From Burkholderiales bacterium UBA4615 (GTDB lineage Bacteria > Pseudomonadota > Gammaproteobacteria > Burkholderiales > Burkholderiaceae_E): a stretch of 6,308 bases of DNA. The notes under the pieces are model-generated. The model did not search any database, was not told the origin of the DNA, and saw nothing but the letters and a program-made list of their open reading frames with translations. Positions 4,864 to 6,308 of the stretch are shown piece after piece (within the stretch, counting starts at the first letter, position 1; every line of letters begins with the position of its first letter). A program made the translations under genes and the position numbers. The stretch lies in NCBI GenBank assembly GCA_002386465.1, contig DGIT01000135.1:5198-11505 (forward strand). The letters run 5' to 3'.

Positions 4864-5290
4864 TGTCAATGTGCTCGTCGCGGCTTCGCGCAGCGATCAC
4901 CCTCACCATGCCCTCGCGCGTGATTGGCTTGAGCAGGCGATCAGCGCCTCAAGGACCGGGCCGGCCCTGACACTGATGCCGATGGTGATAGCTAGTTTTT
5001 TGCGGCTGGTCACGAGCCCGAAGATCTTTCAGCAGGCCACGCCGAGCAGGGATGCCGTTGCGTTCATTGATGCGGTCTTGGCTTCGCCGGGGGTGCAACT
5101 GGCGGCCTTGGGTCCAGAGTGGTCGAAGTTACGGCAACTTTGTCTCGACAAGCAGCTGACCGGCAACGATTTACCCGATGCCTGGTTGTCCGCAGCCGTG
5201 ACGCACCGTGGTGAGCATCTCGTGACCTTCGATCGAGATTTCAGAAAGTTGCTCGTGCGCAGTCAGTTCACCTTGCTTGTCCCCGTTTAG
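4853..5290 (+). CDS. vapC: VapC-type PIN-domain toxin
   Basis: This 145-residue PIN-domain protein is the likely toxin, a Mg-dependent RNase; PIN toxins of known target usually cleave tRNA or rRNA. The ATG at 4853 overlaps the antitoxin by 11 nt and puts the motif 'TPDVNVLVAA' at the N-terminus, with D4 and N6 of the first acidic site. Other landmarks are 'DHPHHALARDWL' (15-26), 'SFLRLVTSPKIF' (48-59), 'GNDLPDAWLSA' with D106 and D109, and 'TFDRDF' with D127. The second acidic residue, a Glu shortly before 'FLR' in M. tuberculosis-type relatives ('TENGFLR'), is Ile46 here ('MVIASFLR'). Three acidic positions are kept, so activity is plausible but the site is not canonical. A TTG at 4847 is a possible but less likely start. 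The length fits the family, and the gene shows no frameshift. Confidence 0.87.
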   Translation: MTPDVNVLVAASRSDHPHHALARDWLEQAISASRTGPALTLMPMVIASFLRLVTSPKIFQQATPSRDAVAFIDAVLASPGVQLAALGPEWSKLRQLCLDKQLTGNDLPDAWLSAAVTHRGEHLVTFDRDFRKLLVRSQFTLLVPV

Positions 5291-5292
5291 CG

Positions 5293-5308
5293 AGACCGTT
5301 TCTGGTCT
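5293..5308. repeat. Small inverted repeat between vapC and the SDR gene
   Basis: AGACC-GTTTCT-GGTCT is a perfect 5-bp inverted repeat with a 6-nt loop, just after the vapC stop and about 40 nt before the SDR start. It lacks a following T run, so it is a weak terminator at best; it could equally be an operator for the SDR gene. Confidence 0.3.
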
Positions 5309-5335
5309 GCGACCACCCACCGTTCTTCTCTGTTC

Positions 5336-5340
5336 AGGAG
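5336..5340 (+). promoter_or_regulatory. Ribosome binding site of the SDR gene
   Basis: AGGAG at 5336-5340 lies 10 nt before the ATG at 5351 and fixes that start. It is the only strong Shine-Dalgarno sequence I see before a gene in this window, in contrast with the TA and carboxypeptidase genes. Confidence 0.75.
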
Positions 5341-5350
5341 TTGTCTGCCG

Positions 5351-6088
5351 ATGCCCGAGACCAAGACCGCCGTTGTCACCGGCGCCAGCCGCGGCATCGG
5401 CCATGCAGTGGCACAGCGCTTTCGCGACCAGGGCTGGCGCGTGATCACGGTCTCTCGCCAGCCACCGCCCGACCGCTGCCCCTGGAGCGACGGCGGCAAC
5501 ACGCACATCTCGCTGGACTTGTCCGATCTGAAGCAGATCATGCATACGGTCGAGCAACTGCGACCGCTGCTGAGCGGAGCCAAGCTGCATGCGCTGATCA
5601 ACAACGCCGGCATCTCGCCCAAGGGGCCGGGCGGCAGCCGCATCAATTCTCTGACCACTGACATCGATGTGTGGCAGTCGATGTACAACACCAACTTTTA
5701 TGCGCCTCTGGTGCTGACCCGTGGTTTTGCACAGGAGCTTTCCAATGCGCGAGGAGCGGTGGTCAACCTGTGCTCGATCGCTGGCCACCGCGTGCATCCC
5801 TTTGCGGGCTCGGCCTATGCCACCTCCAAGTCGGCGCTCGGTGCGCTGACGCGTGAAATGGCCAACGACATGGCTCCGCTCGGCGTGCGGGTGAACGCGA
5901 TTGCGCCGGGCGAGATAGACACCGACATCCTCTCGCCGGGTACCTCGCGGATCGTCGAGAACGACATCCCGATGCGCCGGTTGGGCACCGTGCACGAAGT
6001 GGCCGACCTGATTGAGTTCCTATGCAGCGACAAGGCGTCCTACATCACCGGCGCCGAAATCCCGATCGACGGCGGGCAGACTGTCTGA
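5351..6088 (+). CDS. Classical short-chain dehydrogenase/reductase (SDR)
   Basis: A 245-residue cytoplasmic NAD(P)(H)-dependent oxidoreductase of the classical SDR family; the substrate cannot be told from sequence. It shows the full set of family motifs: the Rossmann glycine motif 'TGASRGIG' (10-17), 'DL' at 56-57 for adenine-ring contact, 'NNAG' (84-87), and the catalytic tetrad N115, S142, Y156 and K160 ('YATSK'). 'PGEIDT' follows at 186-191 and the usual C-terminal 'ITGAEIPIDGG' at 232-242. Basic R14 in the glycine motif and 'VSRQ' at 34-37 after the second strand favour NADP(H), as inference. Length and motif spacing are normal and the gene is intact. It starts 60 nt after vapC on the same strand but has its own strong ribosome binding site, so co-transcription is possible but not required. 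The 'GISPKGPGG' stretch (87-95) after NNAG is characteristic of a proteobacterial SDR subgroup of unknown substrate. Confidence 0.93.
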   Translation: MPETKTAVVTGASRGIGHAVAQRFRDQGWRVITVSRQPPPDRCPWSDGGNTHISLDLSDLKQIMHTVEQLRPLLSGAKLHALINNAGISPKGPGGSRINSLTTDIDVWQSMYNTNFYAPLVLTRGFAQELSNARGAVVNLCSIAGHRVHPFAGSAYATSKSALGALTREMANDMAPLGVRVNAIAPGEIDTDILSPGTSRIVENDIPMRRLGTVHEVADLIEFLCSDKASYITGAEIPIDGGQTV

Positions 6089-6308
6089 GCGTCTGGGGCG
6101 ATGGCTGCGCGCGACGACAGCGCCGTCTGCTGACGTGCGGCGAGCATGGCCTCGATCGGGATCTCGGTAGTCTTCTTGATAGATTTCACGCAGATTCCTA
6201 GTGCGCAGCCGCCCCGTTCGAATCGCCAACCCCACCAGAACAGGGGGGCAGAAATCTGAGCGAGTCATTTAAACCATCCCCTCTGGGCCGCCAGACACCT
6301 GCGCTCGC
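6089..6308. other. Right-end intergenic segment, no recognised gene
   Basis: No convincing gene follows the SDR. A minus-strand frame from a GTG at 6189 to a stop at 6040 reads 'VKSIKKTTEIPIEAMLAAR' and overlaps the SDR 3' end; it is only 49 codons and unrecognised. GTTCGAATC at 6216-6224, followed by CCACCAG at 6232-6238, echoes the tRNA-like string at 650-670 without forming a tRNA. No rho-independent terminator is evident after the SDR stop. Confidence 0.4.

Noticed and set aside
5171..5995. A long minus-strand open frame antisense to the SDR and the end of vapC
   Set aside because: It crosses two well-supported genes on the other strand, is Arg/His-rich, and shows no recognisable domain.
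6040..6189. 49-codon minus-strand frame from GTG, 'VKSIKKTTEIPIEAML'
   Set aside because: Reads partly coding-like but is very short, overlaps the SDR 3' end and has no recognised family or clear ribosome binding site.
6202..6308. Open minus-strand frame entering from the right edge ('NDSLRFLPPCSGG')
   Set aside because: Too short to judge, no motif recognised, and the residues look like translation of non-coding sequence.
1..6308. CRISPR array, integron attC sites or IS termini
   Set aside because: I scanned by eye for regularly spaced direct repeats, GTTRRRY/RYYYAAC pairs and transposase motifs and saw none that hold together.

Overview
This 6.3 kb window is high-GC DNA. Its gene families and codon style suggest a betaproteobacterium, probably Burkholderiales/Comamonadaceae-like; this is inference from protein flavour and not from a marker gene. 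It looks like an accessory or variable chromosomal region: two toxin-antitoxin (TA) operons, at least three gene stubs and gene-poor gaps lie around one large secreted enzyme gene.

Layout, left to right. (a) 1-384, minus strand: a MazEF/PemIK-type TA operon whose toxin runs off the left edge. It has a readable promoter (TTGACA, 18 nt, TACATT) with an inverted repeat inside the spacer that is a good candidate autoregulatory operator. (b) 410-592, minus: a truncated HigB/RelE-type toxin directly upstream of that promoter, with no HigA partner in the window. (c) 593-990: no convincing gene; a tRNA-3'-end-like string and an unrecognised coding-like tail on the minus strand. (d) 991-1470, minus: a small predicted exported protein of unknown function. 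(e) 1556-3982, plus, divergent from (d): an 808-residue secreted M14 zinc carboxypeptidase with a signal peptide, pro-region, catalytic domain, Ig-like segment, PKD domain and a C-terminal PPC-like domain. (f) 3983-4617: a decayed stretch holding the 5' stub of a haloalkane-dehalogenase-like alpha/beta hydrolase (plus strand, two in-frame stops) and the 5' stub of a Tat-exported intradiol-dioxygenase-like protein (minus strand). The stubs face each other, both lack their 3' parts, and a strong imperfect hairpin sits at the join. (g) 4618-5290, plus: an intact VapBC-type TA pair with an 11-nt overlap and palindromic/repeated motifs upstream. (h) 5351-6088, plus: an intact classical short-chain dehydrogenase/reductase with a good ribosome binding site. 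(i) 6089-6308: no recognised gene.

The genes do not form one pathway. The intact cargo (carboxypeptidase, SDR) is ordinary. What stands out is the history of gene loss and module turnover: three TA families in under 5.3 kb, one of them broken, and two catabolic gene stubs fused tail to tail. I did not find convincing evidence of a wholly new system. The best leads are the junction hairpin, the mazE operator, the vapBC upstream repeat array and the non-canonical PIN active site.
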